Assembly (NCBI RefSeq): GCF_019039255.1
Contig: NZ_CP077062.1
Location: 620,001-684,000, forward strand
Direction of reading: 5' to 3'
Origin: Nocardioides panacis
GTDB taxonomy: Bacteria > Actinomycetota > Actinomycetes > Propionibacteriales > Nocardioidaceae
DNA length: 64,000 nt
Part shown: piece after piece, positions 44,112 to 53,288 of the stretch
Layout of the letters: each line of letters opens with the position of its first letter
Numbering within the stretch: position 1 is the stretch's first letter
Made by a program: the position numbers and the translations under genes
The notes under the pieces: model-generated
What the model saw: the letters and a program-made list of their open reading frames with translations, nothing else
Told to the model about the DNA's origin: nothing
The model's database searches: none

Positions 44112-45401
44112 CTAGGGCGCCAGCCGGTGCAGGTCGCGCGGGAACAGCGTGACCTCCCGGACGTTGGCGGCCCCGGCCAGCCGGGACACCCACCGCTCGA
44201 GCCCGATGGCGAAACCTCCGTGCGGCGGGACGCCGTACCGGAAGGCGTCGGTGTAGGAGGTGTACGCCGCCGGGTCGTGGCCGCGCGCGGCCAGCGTCTC
44301 GACGTAGTCGGCGTGCCGGTGCAGCCGCTGCGCGCCGCTGACCAGCTCGACCCCCCGGAAGATCAGGTCGAACGAGCGCGACCAGTGCGGGTCCTCGGGG
44401 TCGGGATGGCTGTAGAACGCCCGGCTCGCGGTCGGGTAGCCCTCCACGACGACCAGGTCGCTGCCGTGCTCGCGCAGCCCCCAGGCCCCGACGGCCCGCT
44501 CGTGGGCGGGGGACAGGTCGGGCTCGTCGGCCGGGGCACCGGCGACCTCCAGGGCCTCGCGGAAGTGCAGCACCGGCAGCTCCGCGGGCACCACGGGTAC
44601 GTCGATCCCGAGCAGGCGCACCGCCTCGGACGCGTGCTCGTGCACCGCGGCCACCATCCCCGCGACCACGTCGCGCAGCACCGCCACGACGTCGCGGTGG
44701 TCGCGGACGAACCCGAGCTCGACGTCGAGCGAGACGTACTCCGCGAGGTGCCGCACGGTGTCGTGCGGCTCGGCGCGGAACACCGGCCCCACCTCGTAGA
44801 CCCGCTCGAACACCCCGACCAGCACCTGCTTGTAGAGCTGCGGCGACTGGGCGAGGTAGGCCGGCCGCCCGAAGTAGTCGACCTCGAACACGTTCGCGCC
44901 GCTCTCGGTGGCCGAGCCGACCAGCTTGGGGGTGTGCACCTCGGTGAAGTCCCGGGCGTCGAGCGTGTCCCGGAAGCCCCGGAGGCTGGCCGCGGCGAGC
45001 TTCCAGCGGGCCTGGCGCACCGGGTGCCGCAGGCTCACCCCGGCGTGGTCGAGCTGGGACGGCAGCCCCGCGGTCAGGGTCGGCCGCCAGAGCTCGACCG
45101 GCGGCGTCTGGGCGGGGTCGGTCAGCGCCTCGAACACCGGGTGGACCACCTCCACGCCGCCCGGCGCGGACGCGTTCGCCGCGACGGTGCCGGTGACCGA
45201 GACGACGGTCTCCTCGCCGTACCCCGCGACCGCGGCCAGCGTGGTCGGGTCCTTGACCACCACCTGGGCCAGCCCGGACCGGTCCCGCAGCACCACGAAC
45301 GTGACGCCGGACAGCGCCCTGCGGCGGTGCACCCAGCCCTGGATCGTGACGGTCGAGCCCGGCTCGTGGCCGGTCAGCCCGCGTGCGAGTGTGCGTTGCA
45401 T
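44112..45401 (-). CDS. aspS: Aspartyl-tRNA synthetase, short archaeal-type (AspS2-like)
   Basis: 429 residues from ATG 45401 (MQRTLARGLTGHEPGSTVTIQGWVHRRRALSGVTFVVLRDRSG). An OB-fold anticodon domain (about 1-105) is followed by a class II core: motif 2 YEVGPVFRAEPHDTVRHLAEY, motif 3 GGFAIGLERWVSRLAG. It lacks the GAD insertion of the 590-residue bacterial AspRS, so it is of archaeal/eukaryotic or nondiscriminating type, or possibly an AsnRS. The SD lies inside a hairpin and the leader is a T-box with a GAC specifier, which points to Asp. A standard bacterial AspRS is expected elsewhere in the genome; this may be a stress or resistance copy. Confidence 0.88.
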   Translation of the reverse strand: MQRTLARGLTGHEPGSTVTIQGWVHRRRALSGVTFVVLRDRSGLAQVVVKDPTTLAAVAGYGEETVVSVTGTVAANASAPGGVEVVHPVFEALTDPAQTPPVELWRPTLTAGLPSQLDHAGVSLRHPVRQARWKLAAASLRGFRDTLDARDFTEVHTPKLVGSATESGANVFEVDYFGRPAYLAQSPQLYKQVLVGVFERVYEVGPVFRAEPHDTVRHLAEYVSLDVELGFVRDHRDVVAVLRDVVAGMVAAVHEHASEAVRLLGIDVPVVPAELPVLHFREALEVAGAPADEPDLSPAHERAVGAWGLREHGSDLVVVEGYPTASRAFYSHPDPEDPHWSRSFDLIFRGVELVSGAQRLHRHADYVETLAARGHDPAAYTSYTDAFRYGVPPHGGFAIGLERWVSRLAGAANVREVTLFPRDLHRLAP

Positions 45402-45630
45402 CGCTTCACCTCCTGAAGGAACCCCAGGAGGTGTGGGCGACGGGGGAGCTCGCTGTGCCACCACACCTTCGTCGTGACCGGACCGGCCGCGACCTCGTTG
45501 CTCGTGCTCTGCTCGGGAGTGTCTTCGTCGCCGCGACGGACCCCGCCCTCTCAGCAGTGCCTTCTCAGGCCGGGCGGTTCTCTGTGCTCCGTCGGTCGGC
45601 GACTACTCGTCTCCGTCCACGCATTGCCCG
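45402..45630 (-). promoter_or_regulatory. Translational T-box riboswitch, Asp (GAC) specifier, aspS leader
   Basis: Read 5' to 3' on the minus strand. GGAG (45611-45614) pairs with CUCC (45516-45519). Between them and the next stem GUCGCC/GGCGAC (45598-45603 / 45527-45532) is a 7x7 specifier loop: ACGAGUA (45604-45610) opposite GAAGACA (45520-45526), in which GAC (45521-45523) is an Asp codon. An AGAGA bulge (45579-45583) and a CCGCCC/GGGCGG stem form the distal part. The antisequestrator GGUGUGG / CCACACC holds the UGGC bulge that would pair with the GCCA end of tRNA-Asp. Its 3' strand overlaps CACCUCCUG, which otherwise pairs perfectly with CAGGAGGUG and hides the SD (45407-45415 / 45425-45433). 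Confidence 0.85.
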
Positions 45631-45640
45631 GAGCCTAGCC

Positions 45641-48600
45641 TCAGTGGACGGTGAGGGCACGCGAGTTGTTGCCGCCGTGGGTGCCCTCGTCGACGCCGAC
45701 GGGAATGACGGTGAGGTCGACCTGGCTGACGCCCGGGTGCCGGTGGGCGAGCCGGGTGTCGACGTAGAACGCGCCCGCGGTCGCGGTCCCGACCCCCGTG
45801 CAGGTGGCGTAGAGCCCGTTGGTGGCGGCGTTCCCGGACGCGTCGCTGGTGTAGCAGTCCACGTTCCCCTCGCCGTCGGCGCCGCTGGCGCCTTGGGCGA
45901 AGTGGGTCTGACCGGTCCCGAGCCCGGCGTCGGCACCGCCCAGCCGCAGTCGGACCGTGGTGGCGCCCGGCGGCACGCCGCTGACGGAGACCCGGACCGA
46001 GGCGTACTGCGTGCTGTCGGCGGTCTGGGTGACGGCGCCCAGCACGACGTCGGGGGCCAGCGTGGCGGTGACGCTGTTGTCGGCCGGTGCCAGCTCGACG
46101 TACGGCGCGACCGGTGCGAGGTCGACGGTCACCGGGGTCGCGGCCCGGGGGTTCGCCGGCGTGAGCGTGAACGTGACCACGTGCCCGTCGGCGGGTCCGG
46201 TGCAGGTGACCGTCGTGCCCGACAGGCTGCACCCGGTGCCGGTCACGGCGGTCGGCGCCGCGCCGGTCACCGTGTAGCGCACCGAGCCGAGCCCGGGACG
46301 GACGCCGCTCATCGTGGTGGCCACCCGGTAGGTCGTGCGGTCGGCCTGCGGGGCCGGGTCGGCGGGCGTCGGCGGGGAGGTGGCCAGGTCGACGCCGGGG
46401 GTGAGGCCCGCGATGCTGCCGGACTCGTTGCCCGGGCTGGTGTCGTCGTAGCCCGCGGGCACGTCGAGCGCGATCGTCACGTCGGGCCGGGTGGTGCCGT
46501 CGGCGTCGACCGCGAAGTCGACGGCCCGGGCGCTCCCCAGGTCGCCGCACGAGACGGTCCGTGCGTCCTGGACGGTGCAGCCGGGGTCCTGGCCGGCGGT
46601 CACGAAGGAGCCGCCGGTGAGCCGGAAGGTCAGCCGGTCCACCGCCGCCGGGACCGCCGCGACCCGGCTGCGCAGCGTGTAGTGGTCGGTGCCGCCGGTG
46701 ACGGTGTGTCCGACCTGGGTGAGGGCGCCCATCGAGAAGTCGTGGGCCGCCGCCAGGGAGCCGGTCGCGGTGCCGGACGTGCCGAGCTGCTCGAAGTCGC
46801 CGCCGGGGGCGACCGAGACGGTGAGCGGTGTGGTCCGTGCCGGGGTCGCGGAGCGGACGGTGAACCTCACGTCGGCAGGCACCGGCGCCGGGCAGGTGAG
46901 GCCGCCGGGGGTGCTGGTGCAGCCCGGCGTGGACGAGCCGGTGACCGTGGTGCCGTCCCCGACGGTGTAGGTCACGCCCGGCACCCCGGAGCGGACGTCC
47001 GAGAGGTGCAGCGTCACCGGGTAGTCGCCCTGCGCGGCGTGCAGCGCGCCCAGGTCGGACGGGGTCAGCGCCAGCGCGCTGCCCGGGCGCACCGTGACCG
47101 GCCTGGTGGTGTTGTTAGAGGTGTCCGGGTCGTCGAACGGGTCGCCCGGCAGCAGCGTCACCGACAGCGGGTGCGCCGAGGGGGCGGTCGACTCGACCAG
47201 CAGGGCGAGGCGCTCGCCCTCCACCAGCGAGGTGCAGTGCACCGTGCCGCCGGTCGTGCGGCAGCGGCCGTCGGGCTGCGAGGCGGCGAAGCTGCCGCCG
47301 TCGGTGACCGCGAAGTCGGCCGAGCTGCCGCTGGACGGGAGCGGGCCGACGACCCCGGTGAGCGTGTAGCGGTCGGTGTCGCCGGACACGGTGTGCGCGG
47401 TGACGGTCGGGTCGCCGAAGGCGTAGTCCTGGGTAGGGCGCCCGGGCAGCGTGACGCCGACCGCGTGCGGGCCGTCACCGACCGCCTCGAACGGCGCCGC
47501 CGGGACCACCGAGACGGTGACCGGGGTCGGACGGGTGGCGTCGGCGGCCAGCAGGCTCACCGTGAGCGGGCCGTCGGACGGCGGGCAGGCCATCGTGGCG
47601 CCCGCGACGCTGCAGCCGTCGTTGCCGGCGCCGGCGAAGGTCGCCCCCGACGTCACCGCGTAGGTCACCGAGCCCAGGCCGGCCCGCGTCCCGGTGAGCC
47701 GGCCGTCGAGCTCGACCAGCCCGTCCCGGCCGGGGTTCGCCGACAGCACCGACAGGTCGAGCCCGAGGTCGGCGCCCGGGGCCAGCGTGAGGGTGTCGGT
47801 CCGGTCGTCCGGCGTGGTGTCCACGACGTCGTCGAGCGAGGAGACCGCGACGGTGGTGGCGGTGGCGCCGGTCAGCCCTCCGGCGTCGACCGGGAGGGAC
47901 ACGGTGTCCCCGCGCCGTACGGCGGGACAGCGCAGCACCGAGCGGTCGTCGGAGGCGGTGCAGCCCTCAGCGTCGGCGGGACGGAACCGGCCCGGGCCGG
48001 TGAGCTCGTAGCGCAGGCCGGTGACCCGCGGCGGCAGCGACGCGGTGGTCCCGAAGCGGAAGTGGTCGACGTCCCCGGTGACGGTGTGCGCGTCCGGGCC
48101 GGTGACCCGCAGCGCCGCGAAGTCGTACGCCGCCGGGCGGGCCGGCCGGAAGCTCCGGACCGCGCCGCTGGAGCCCGCCTGCCCGTCGACCGACACCTGG
48201 ACCGAGACGTCGTCGGAGACCATGTAGCCGGGGAAGTCCAGCGCCAGCCTGATCGTGTAGTCGCCGATCACCACGGTGGGGACCGCCTGGCCGCCACCCT
48301 GCAGGTCGGCGGCCCCCGGCGTGCACACCGCGTGCCGGCCGCTCACCACGCGGCAGGAGGCGTCGGTGGCCGGGTCGGTCAGCGTGGTCTCGTCGGAGAC
48401 GAGGCTGACGTCCACGACGTCGTCCGCGCGGAGGTTCCGGGTCTCCACGGTGACGAACCCGGCCGGGTCGACGACCGGGTCCCCGATGAACCGGTCGGGC
48501 AGGGCGGCGGGCTCGACGGTGTCCGACACGGCCGGCTCGCCCGGGGCCTCCGTGGACAGGGCGCCCGGGGCCCCGGTCGGCGCGTCGGTCGGCAGCACCG

Positions 48601-49728
48601 GGAGCGCGGACACGGTCGTGCTGGGGGCGACCGCGGTCGGCGGTGCCCCGGGGGTGGTGGTGGCCGGGGCGCCCGGGCTCCTGCTCGGCCGGTCGCCGGG
48701 CGAGGCGCCGGGCGAGGCGCCGGGCGAGGCGCCGGGGGACGCCGGCGCGGTGGTCACGGTGCCGCGCGACGGGTCGGCGACGACCTTGTCCGGGGACGGG
48801 CCGCCCGTGGTGATCACGACCGCGGCGACGGCGGCCGCGGCGCTCACGCCGGCGGCGACCCCGGCGGCGGTGGCCACCCCGGTGTGGGCGAGCACGAGGT
48901 CCTTGGCCCGGGACAGCAGCCCGACGAGCCCGGCCGCGCCGGCCCCGCCGCTGGCGAGGTAGCCGGTCGCGGCGGCGCCGAGCAGCAGCGGGCCGATGAT
49001 GCCGGCCAGGTTCGAGTTGACCTCGTTGAGCTCGAGGTACATCGCCGTGCACCGGCGGCAGCCGTCGAGGTGCTGCTGCACCTTGCCGGTGTCCCGCTTG
49101 GACAGCCCCGACCGGATGAACGCGCCGAGGTGCTCGTTGACCCACCGGCAGTCGGTCTCGGTCAGGTCCGAGATGTGCATGGTCAAGAAGGCCTGGCGGA
49201 GCCCCTCCCGGGCCCGGTAGGCGAGCGCGGACACCGAGTTCGCGCTCATCCCGAGCAGCGGGGCGATGTCGGCGGGCTTCTGGTCCTCGACCTCGAGGTG
49301 CCAGAGCACGAGCTGCCACCGCTCGGGCAGCGAGGCGAACGCCTTCGCGGCCGCGCCGCTCTCGAAGCCGGCGACGGCGGTGTCCTGGAACGGCACGCCC
49401 GGGTCGAACGGCGTCAGGTCGTCGGTGGTGTGCAGCCGCTGCCCGGCGCGCAGCCGGTCGACGTGCAGCCGGCGGACGGCGGTCAGCAGGTAGGCGCGGA
49501 AGGCGACGTCCGGGCCGCCACCGCCCTGCAGCACCACGAGCACCTTGGCGAACGCCTCGGAGACCAGGTCGTCGGAGTCGGGGCCGCGGACCAGCTGGCG
49601 GGCCAGCCGGTTCGCGGCGGCCTGGTGCCGGCTGAACAGGTCGCCGTAGGCAGCGACGTCCCCCCGCGCACGCGCGAGATCAGCTCGGCGTCGCTGGGCG
49701 TGTCTACGTCGCTCAGGAGATCGGTCAT
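45641..49728 (-). CDS. Giant ECF sigma factor fused to zinc-finger, membrane and extracellular repeat domains (frameshifted)
   Basis: Restored length 1,362 residues from ATG 49728 (MTDLLSDVDTPSDAELISRVRGG). A six-C run at 49660-49665 needs one more base to read RVRGGDVAAYGDLFSRHQ. Sigma2 is about 14-90, sigma4 about 130-182 (LPERWQLVLWHLEVEDQKPADIAPLLGMSANSVSALAYRAREGL). A ZAS-like finger follows with Cys194, His220, Cys224 and Cys227 (HLDGCRRC), then membrane segments at about 243-272 and 283-307, a Pro/Ser/Thr linker, and some 1,000 residues of beta-rich DUF11-like repeats, most with a GC...C cysteine pair. The layout suggests a membrane-held sigma factor released by a surface signal. The promoter targets are unknown. 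Confidence 0.85.
48693..48740 (-). repeat. 12-bp tandem repeat in the ECF sigma linker
   Basis: Four copies of GCGCCGGGCGAG or close variants (48693, 48705, 48717, 48729) encode the repeated SPGA units of the linker after the membrane segments. In-frame, so copy changes would only lengthen or shorten the linker. Confidence 0.85.
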
Positions 49729-49991
49729 GGCCACTCGGTGGAGGGACGGGCCCGGCACGCCGTCATGACGCGGAACGGGCAGGTCACTCCACACGACACG
49801 GTAGTCGCCAGGCACCGATTCCGGGATGCAACGCCGGAACTTGCCAATTCGGGCGGCGTCCACGACCCGGGTGGCCGGAAAAACCGCCGAACCCGCGTCA
49901 TGCACCCGCCGGGTGGCCGTCTCCTTCCTGCACGACCGTGGTGGCGCTGCCGTGGGGGCAGCAGGACGGACGACGTGAAGGAGGCGGTCGC

Positions 49992-50744
49992 ATGCCGATC
50001 TTCCCGACGTCGGTGTTCCGCCGCAGTCCCGTCGACCCGGCCCCGGTGGGGCCGGACCTGCCCGACGACGTCCGGCACGCGCTGCCGATGCGTTTCGAGG
50101 CGGTGGGGGAGTCCCTGGTGTCGGGCGCGGACGTCACCGCGGCGTGCAGCGTGGTGGGACGTGACGTGGCCCGCGACGGTGCCGCCCTGGGAGAGGCACT
50201 GTCCGGGCTGCGCACGACCTACGAGCTGGTGCTCGGCGAGCCCCCGGCCTTCGACGCGACCGAGGCGCTGTCGGTGGCCTGGAGCGACGCCACGCTGGAG
50301 TACCTGCACGACCTGTCGTGCGAGGACCCGCTCACCGGGCTGGCCAGCCTGGCCCACGTGCGCACCCGCCTGGACGAGATCTACCGCGAGGCCGAGCTCA
50401 CCGACGTCGGGGTCGCCGGCAGCCACGCCCTGGTCATCGTCGAGCTGTGCTTCCGGGAGCCCGCCGCCGGCCCGGGCCGCCCCTTCACCCGGGCGCTGCG
50501 CCTGGTCCAGGTGACCGAGGCGATCCGCGCCGTCTACTCCGGCGGGCAGACGATCGGCCGGCTCGGCCTGGACCGGGCGGTGGCCCTGGTGCCGCGGACC
50601 GTCGACCTCGGCACGTCGGTGGCGCTGCTGCGGGAGTTCCTCGACGACCTCGACCTCGGCGAGGCCGACGTACGCGTCTGGATCGAGGGCCTGCCCCGGT
50701 CGGCGGCCTCCGCCACGCTCCTCGTGGACGACCTGGCCCGCTAG
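49992..50744 (+). CDS. Degenerate GGDEF-domain protein
   Basis: 250 residues from ATG 49992 (MPIFPTSVFRRSPVDPAPVGPDLPDDV) with GAAGGAGG upstream. After a helical N-terminal half, CEDPLTGLASLAHVRTRLDEIYRE matches the start of GGDEF domains. The active site GGDEF reads GLDRA (in IGRLGLDRAVALVPR), so it should not make c-di-GMP. Such domains can act as GTP or c-di-GMP sensors. It is divergent from the giant sigma factor gene and 9 bp ahead of the YedK gene, so it probably shares that transcript. Confidence 0.8.
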   Translation: MPIFPTSVFRRSPVDPAPVGPDLPDDVRHALPMRFEAVGESLVSGADVTAACSVVGRDVARDGAALGEALSGLRTTYELVLGEPPAFDATEALSVAWSDATLEYLHDLSCEDPLTGLASLAHVRTRLDEIYREAELTDVGVAGSHALVIVELCFREPAAGPGRPFTRALRLVQVTEAIRAVYSGGQTIGRLGLDRAVALVPRTVDLGTSVALLREFLDDLDLGEADVRVWIEGLPRSAASATLLVDDLAR

Positions 50745-50753
50745 CCTGGCCCC

Positions 50754-51510
50754 ATGTGTGGCCGCTACGCGTCCAGCCGGAAGCCGGAGGACCTCGTCGA
50801 GGAGTTCGAGATCGACAAGGTCGAGGTCGCCGAGACCCTCGTGCCGGACTACAACGTCGCGCCCACCAAGCAGGTGTACGCCGTGGTGCAGCGCCCGCAG
50901 TCGTCGGAGGACAAGGCCGGCCCGTCCGAGCGCCAGTTGCGCACGCTGAAGTGGGGTCTGGTGCCGTTCTGGGCCAAGGACCCCTCGATCGGCAGCCGGC
51001 TGATCAACGCGCGCATGGAGACGGTCCACGAGAAGCCGGCCTTCCGGCGGGCGTTCGCGTCGCGGCGCTGCCTGCTGCCCGCCGACGGCTACTACGAGTG
51101 GTACGCCACCGAGCAGCGGACCAAGGCCGGGAAGCCCGTGGAAGCAGCCGTTCTTCATCCACCCCGCCGACGGCGGCGTGCTGGCGATGGCCGGGCTCTA
51201 CGAGATCTGGCGGGACCCCACCCGCGAGGACGACGACCCGGCGCGGTTCAGCTGGACCTGCACGGTGCTGACCACCACCGCCGAGGACGCGGTCGGGCAC
51301 ATCCACGACCGGATGCCGCTGCTGGTGGAGCCCGAGCGGTACGCCGCCTGGCTCGACCCCTCGGTCTCCGCGGTCGACGAGCTCACCGGGCTGCTGGTGC
51401 CCGCTGCACCGGGACGGCTCGAGGCCTACCCGGTCAGCACCCAGGTCAACAACGTGCGCAACAACGGGCCCGAGCTGCTCGACGCGCTGCAGACCGAGCC
51501 CTCCGCATGA
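50754..51510 (+). CDS. SOS response-associated peptidase, YedK/HMCES family (frameshifted)
   Basis: Restored length 251 residues. MCGRYA carries Cys2, the residue that links to abasic sites in single-stranded DNA. LKWGLVPFWAKDP, INARMETVHEKPAFRRAF, CLLPADGYYEWY and HDRMPLLVEPE are the SRAP blocks with the Asn, Glu and His active-site residues. One extra G at 51140-51141 splits the frame; without it the protein reads GKPVKQPFFIHPADGGVLAMAGLYEIW. Overlap ATGA with the hydrolase downstream. In mycobacteria this gene also lies near aroA and sigH. Confidence 0.92.
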
Positions 51511-52163
51511 CCGACGTCTCGATCGTGGCCACCCCGCACGGCGACGCCCGTCTGCACCGCGACCGGTCGCGGCACCCGGTCGCGACGCTGCTGCTCGGGC
51601 ACGGCGCGGGCGGGGGAGTGGAGTCCGCCGACCTCGCCGCGCTCGCCGCCGCCCTGCCGCGCAACGGCATCTCCGTGGTGCGCGTCGAGCAGCCCTGGCG
51701 GGTCGCCGGCAAGAAGATCGCCCCCCGTCCCGCGGTGCTCGACGAGTGCTTCGTCGCGGCCGCCGACAAGCTCCGGGTGCGCACCCCGCTCGTCGTCGGC
51801 GGGCGCTCGGCGGGGGCCCGGTCCGCCGCGCGCACCGCCCGCGAGCTCGGTGCGTCGGGGTTCGTCGCCCTCGCGTTCCCGCTGCACCCGCCCGGCCGGC
51901 CGGAGCGCTCACGGCTCGACGAGCTGCAGGCCGTGCGGGTCCCGGCGCTGGTCGTCCAGGGGGAGCGGGACGCCTTCGGCCGGCCCGAGGAGTTCCCGTC
52001 CGACCTCGAGCTGACGGTCGTGCCGGGAGCGGACCACGGCTTCAAGGTCCCCCGGCGGGGACCGGTCACCGACGAGGAGGCGATGGCGATCATCGTCGAG
52101 GCGGTGCTCGAGTTCGTGGTCCGCGACGTGGTCGGCGCGGCCGGGAATCAGATCCCACGATGA
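51507..52163 (+). CDS. Alpha/beta-hydrolase family protein (KAN/YccC-like, TEX30 type)
   Basis: 218 residues. ATLLLGHGAGGGVES is the oxyanion strand-loop, VVGGRSAGARSAARTA holds the nucleophile Ser (G-R-S-A-G), LVVQGERDAFGRP the acid and PGADHGFKVP the catalytic His. The set matches the small TEX30/KANL3-like hydrolase group. Substrate unknown. It overlaps the YedK gene by ATGA, and its last 20 bp contain the SigR promoter of the next gene. Confidence 0.88.
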   Translation: MTDVSIVATPHGDARLHRDRSRHPVATLLLGHGAGGGVESADLAALAAALPRNGISVVRVEQPWRVAGKKIAPRPAVLDECFVAAADKLRVRTPLVVGGRSAGARSAARTARELGASGFVALAFPLHPPGRPERSRLDELQAVRVPALVVQGERDAFGRPEEFPSDLELTVVPGADHGFKVPRRGPVTDEEAMAIIVEAVLEFVVRDVVGAAGNQIPR

Positions 52164-52169
52164 CGCGTT
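52143..52169 (+). promoter_or_regulatory. SigR/SigH-type promoter of sigR
   Basis: GGGAAT (52143-52148), 18 bp, then GTT (52167-52169): an exact match to the GGGAAT-N18-GTT consensus of the actinobacterial thiol-stress sigma factor. It lies across the hydrolase stop codon, about 130 bp upstream of the sigma gene, which indicates autoregulation. Confidence 0.8.
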
Positions 52170-52300
52170 GGGCCAAGTGATCGACTCACCAGCAGCACAC
52201 TCGCGAAGGGAGCAGGATGTCAGCGAGCAGCACCTGCGGCGTTCGGCCACGAAGGAGCGGACGGTCGTCGTACCCCACCCTGCCGGTAGGCTGGGAGGCA

Positions 52301-52945
52301 ATGACTGACATCCCCGCACCGGACCTCGCTCCCGAGGTCGACGTCGCCACGGAGACCGAGGCCGAACGGTCGCTGCGTTTCGAGGCAGACGCCATGCAGT
52401 ACCTCGACCAGCTCTACTCGGCCGCGATGCGGATGACCCGCAACCCGGCCGACGCCGAGGACCTGGTCCAGGAGACGTTCGCCAAGGCCTTCGCGGCGTT
52501 CCACCAGTTCAAGCCCGGCACGAACCTGAAGGCCTGGCTGTACCGGATCCTCACCAACACCTTCATCAACACCTACCGCAAGAAGCAGCGTGAGCCCCAG
52601 CAGTCGATGGCCGAGGACGTCGAGGACTGGCAGCTCGCCCGCGCCGAGTCGCACTCCTCGACCGGGCTGAAGTCGGCCGAGGCCGAGGCGCTGGACCACC
52701 TCCCCGACAGCGACGTGAAGGACGCCCTCCAGCAGCTTCCGGAGGACTTCCGGCTCGCGGTGTACCTCGCGGACGTCGAGGGATTCCCGTACAAGGAGAT
52801 CGCGGAGATCATGGACACCCCGATCGGAACCGTCATGTCCCGGCTGCACCGCGGCCGGCGCCAGCTGCGCGAGAAGCTCTCGGACTACGCCCAGAACCGC
52901 GGCCTGTCCGCGGCGGGCACAGCGCCGAAGGGGGACCCGTCATGA
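52301..52945 (+). CDS. sigR: RNA polymerase sigma factor SigR/SigH (thiol oxidative stress)
   Basis: 214 residues from ATG 52301 ([32 protein letters not shown]). A start at 52217 exists and would give a longer form, as in SigR of Streptomyces, where a long unstable isoform is known. Sigma2: [60 protein letters not shown]; sigma4: [44 protein letters not shown]. It directs thiol-repair genes during disulfide stress. The rsrA gene overlaps its 3' end by ATGA. Confidence 0.95.
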   Translation: MTDIPAPDLAPEVDVATETEAERSLRFEADAMQYLDQLYSAAMRMTRNPADAEDLVQETFAKAFAAFHQFKPGTNLKAWLYRILTNTFINTYRKKQREPQQSMAEDVEDWQLARAESHSSTGLKSAEAEALDHLPDSDVKDALQQLPEDFRLAVYLADVEGFPYKEIAEIMDTPIGTVMSRLHRGRRQLREKLSDYAQNRGLSAAGTAPKGDPS

Positions 52946-53208
52946 GCTGCGGCAGCCCCCACGACAAGGACTGCTCCGAGGTTCTCGAGCGGGTCTTCTT
53001 CTTCATCGACAACGAGCTCCCCACCGCGGACTTCTCCGAGATCCAGGTGCACCTCGAGGAGTGCGGGCCGTGCCTGCAGAAGTACGACCTCGAGCGCACC
53101 GTGAAGGCGCTGGTCCAGCGGTCCTGCTCCGAGCACGCGCCCGAGACGCTGCGCGACAAGGTGCTGCTGCGGATCCGTCAGGTCCAGGTGGAGATCACCG
53201 ACGTCTGA
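52942..53208 (+). CDS. rsrA: Zinc-binding anti-sigma factor RsrA
   Basis: 88 residues. Cys11, His37, Cys41 and Cys44 (HLEECGPC) fall at exactly the RsrA positions that bind zinc and form the redox switch; Cys3 is also near that of the family. In the reduced state it holds SigR; disulfide formation releases zinc and the sigma factor. It overlaps the sigR stop as ATGA and is followed by a strong terminator. Confidence 0.95.
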   Translation: MSCGSPHDKDCSEVLERVFFFIDNELPTADFSEIQVHLEECGPCLQKYDLERTVKALVQRSCSEHAPETLRDKVLLRIRQVQVEITDV

Positions 53209-53220
53209 CCCCGGACGCAC

Positions 53221-53255
53221 GAAGACCCCGTTGCCTTCTCGGCTCCGGGGTCTTC
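53221..53255 (+). terminator. Terminator after sigR-rsrA
   Basis: Perfect 10-bp inverted repeat GAAGACCCCG / CGGGGTCTTC with a 15-base loop, 12 bp after the rsrA stop. It lies between convergent units (rsrA and the bL37 gene) and could serve both. Confidence 0.8.
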
Positions 53256-53288
53256 TGCTGTGCGCGTGCTGCGCAAGAAACGCCTGGA

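Noticed and set aside
45601-45640. Terminator of the giant sigma factor gene in the T-box region
   Set aside because: The pairing here is explained in full by T-box stem I, and no separate hairpin remains.
45383-49768. A 1,461-codon open frame on the plus strand opposite the sigma factor gene
   Set aside because: It is an antisense shadow caused by very high GC at third positions. Its composition is all G, R, A, V, D with no domain, while the minus strand gives a clear sigma factor.
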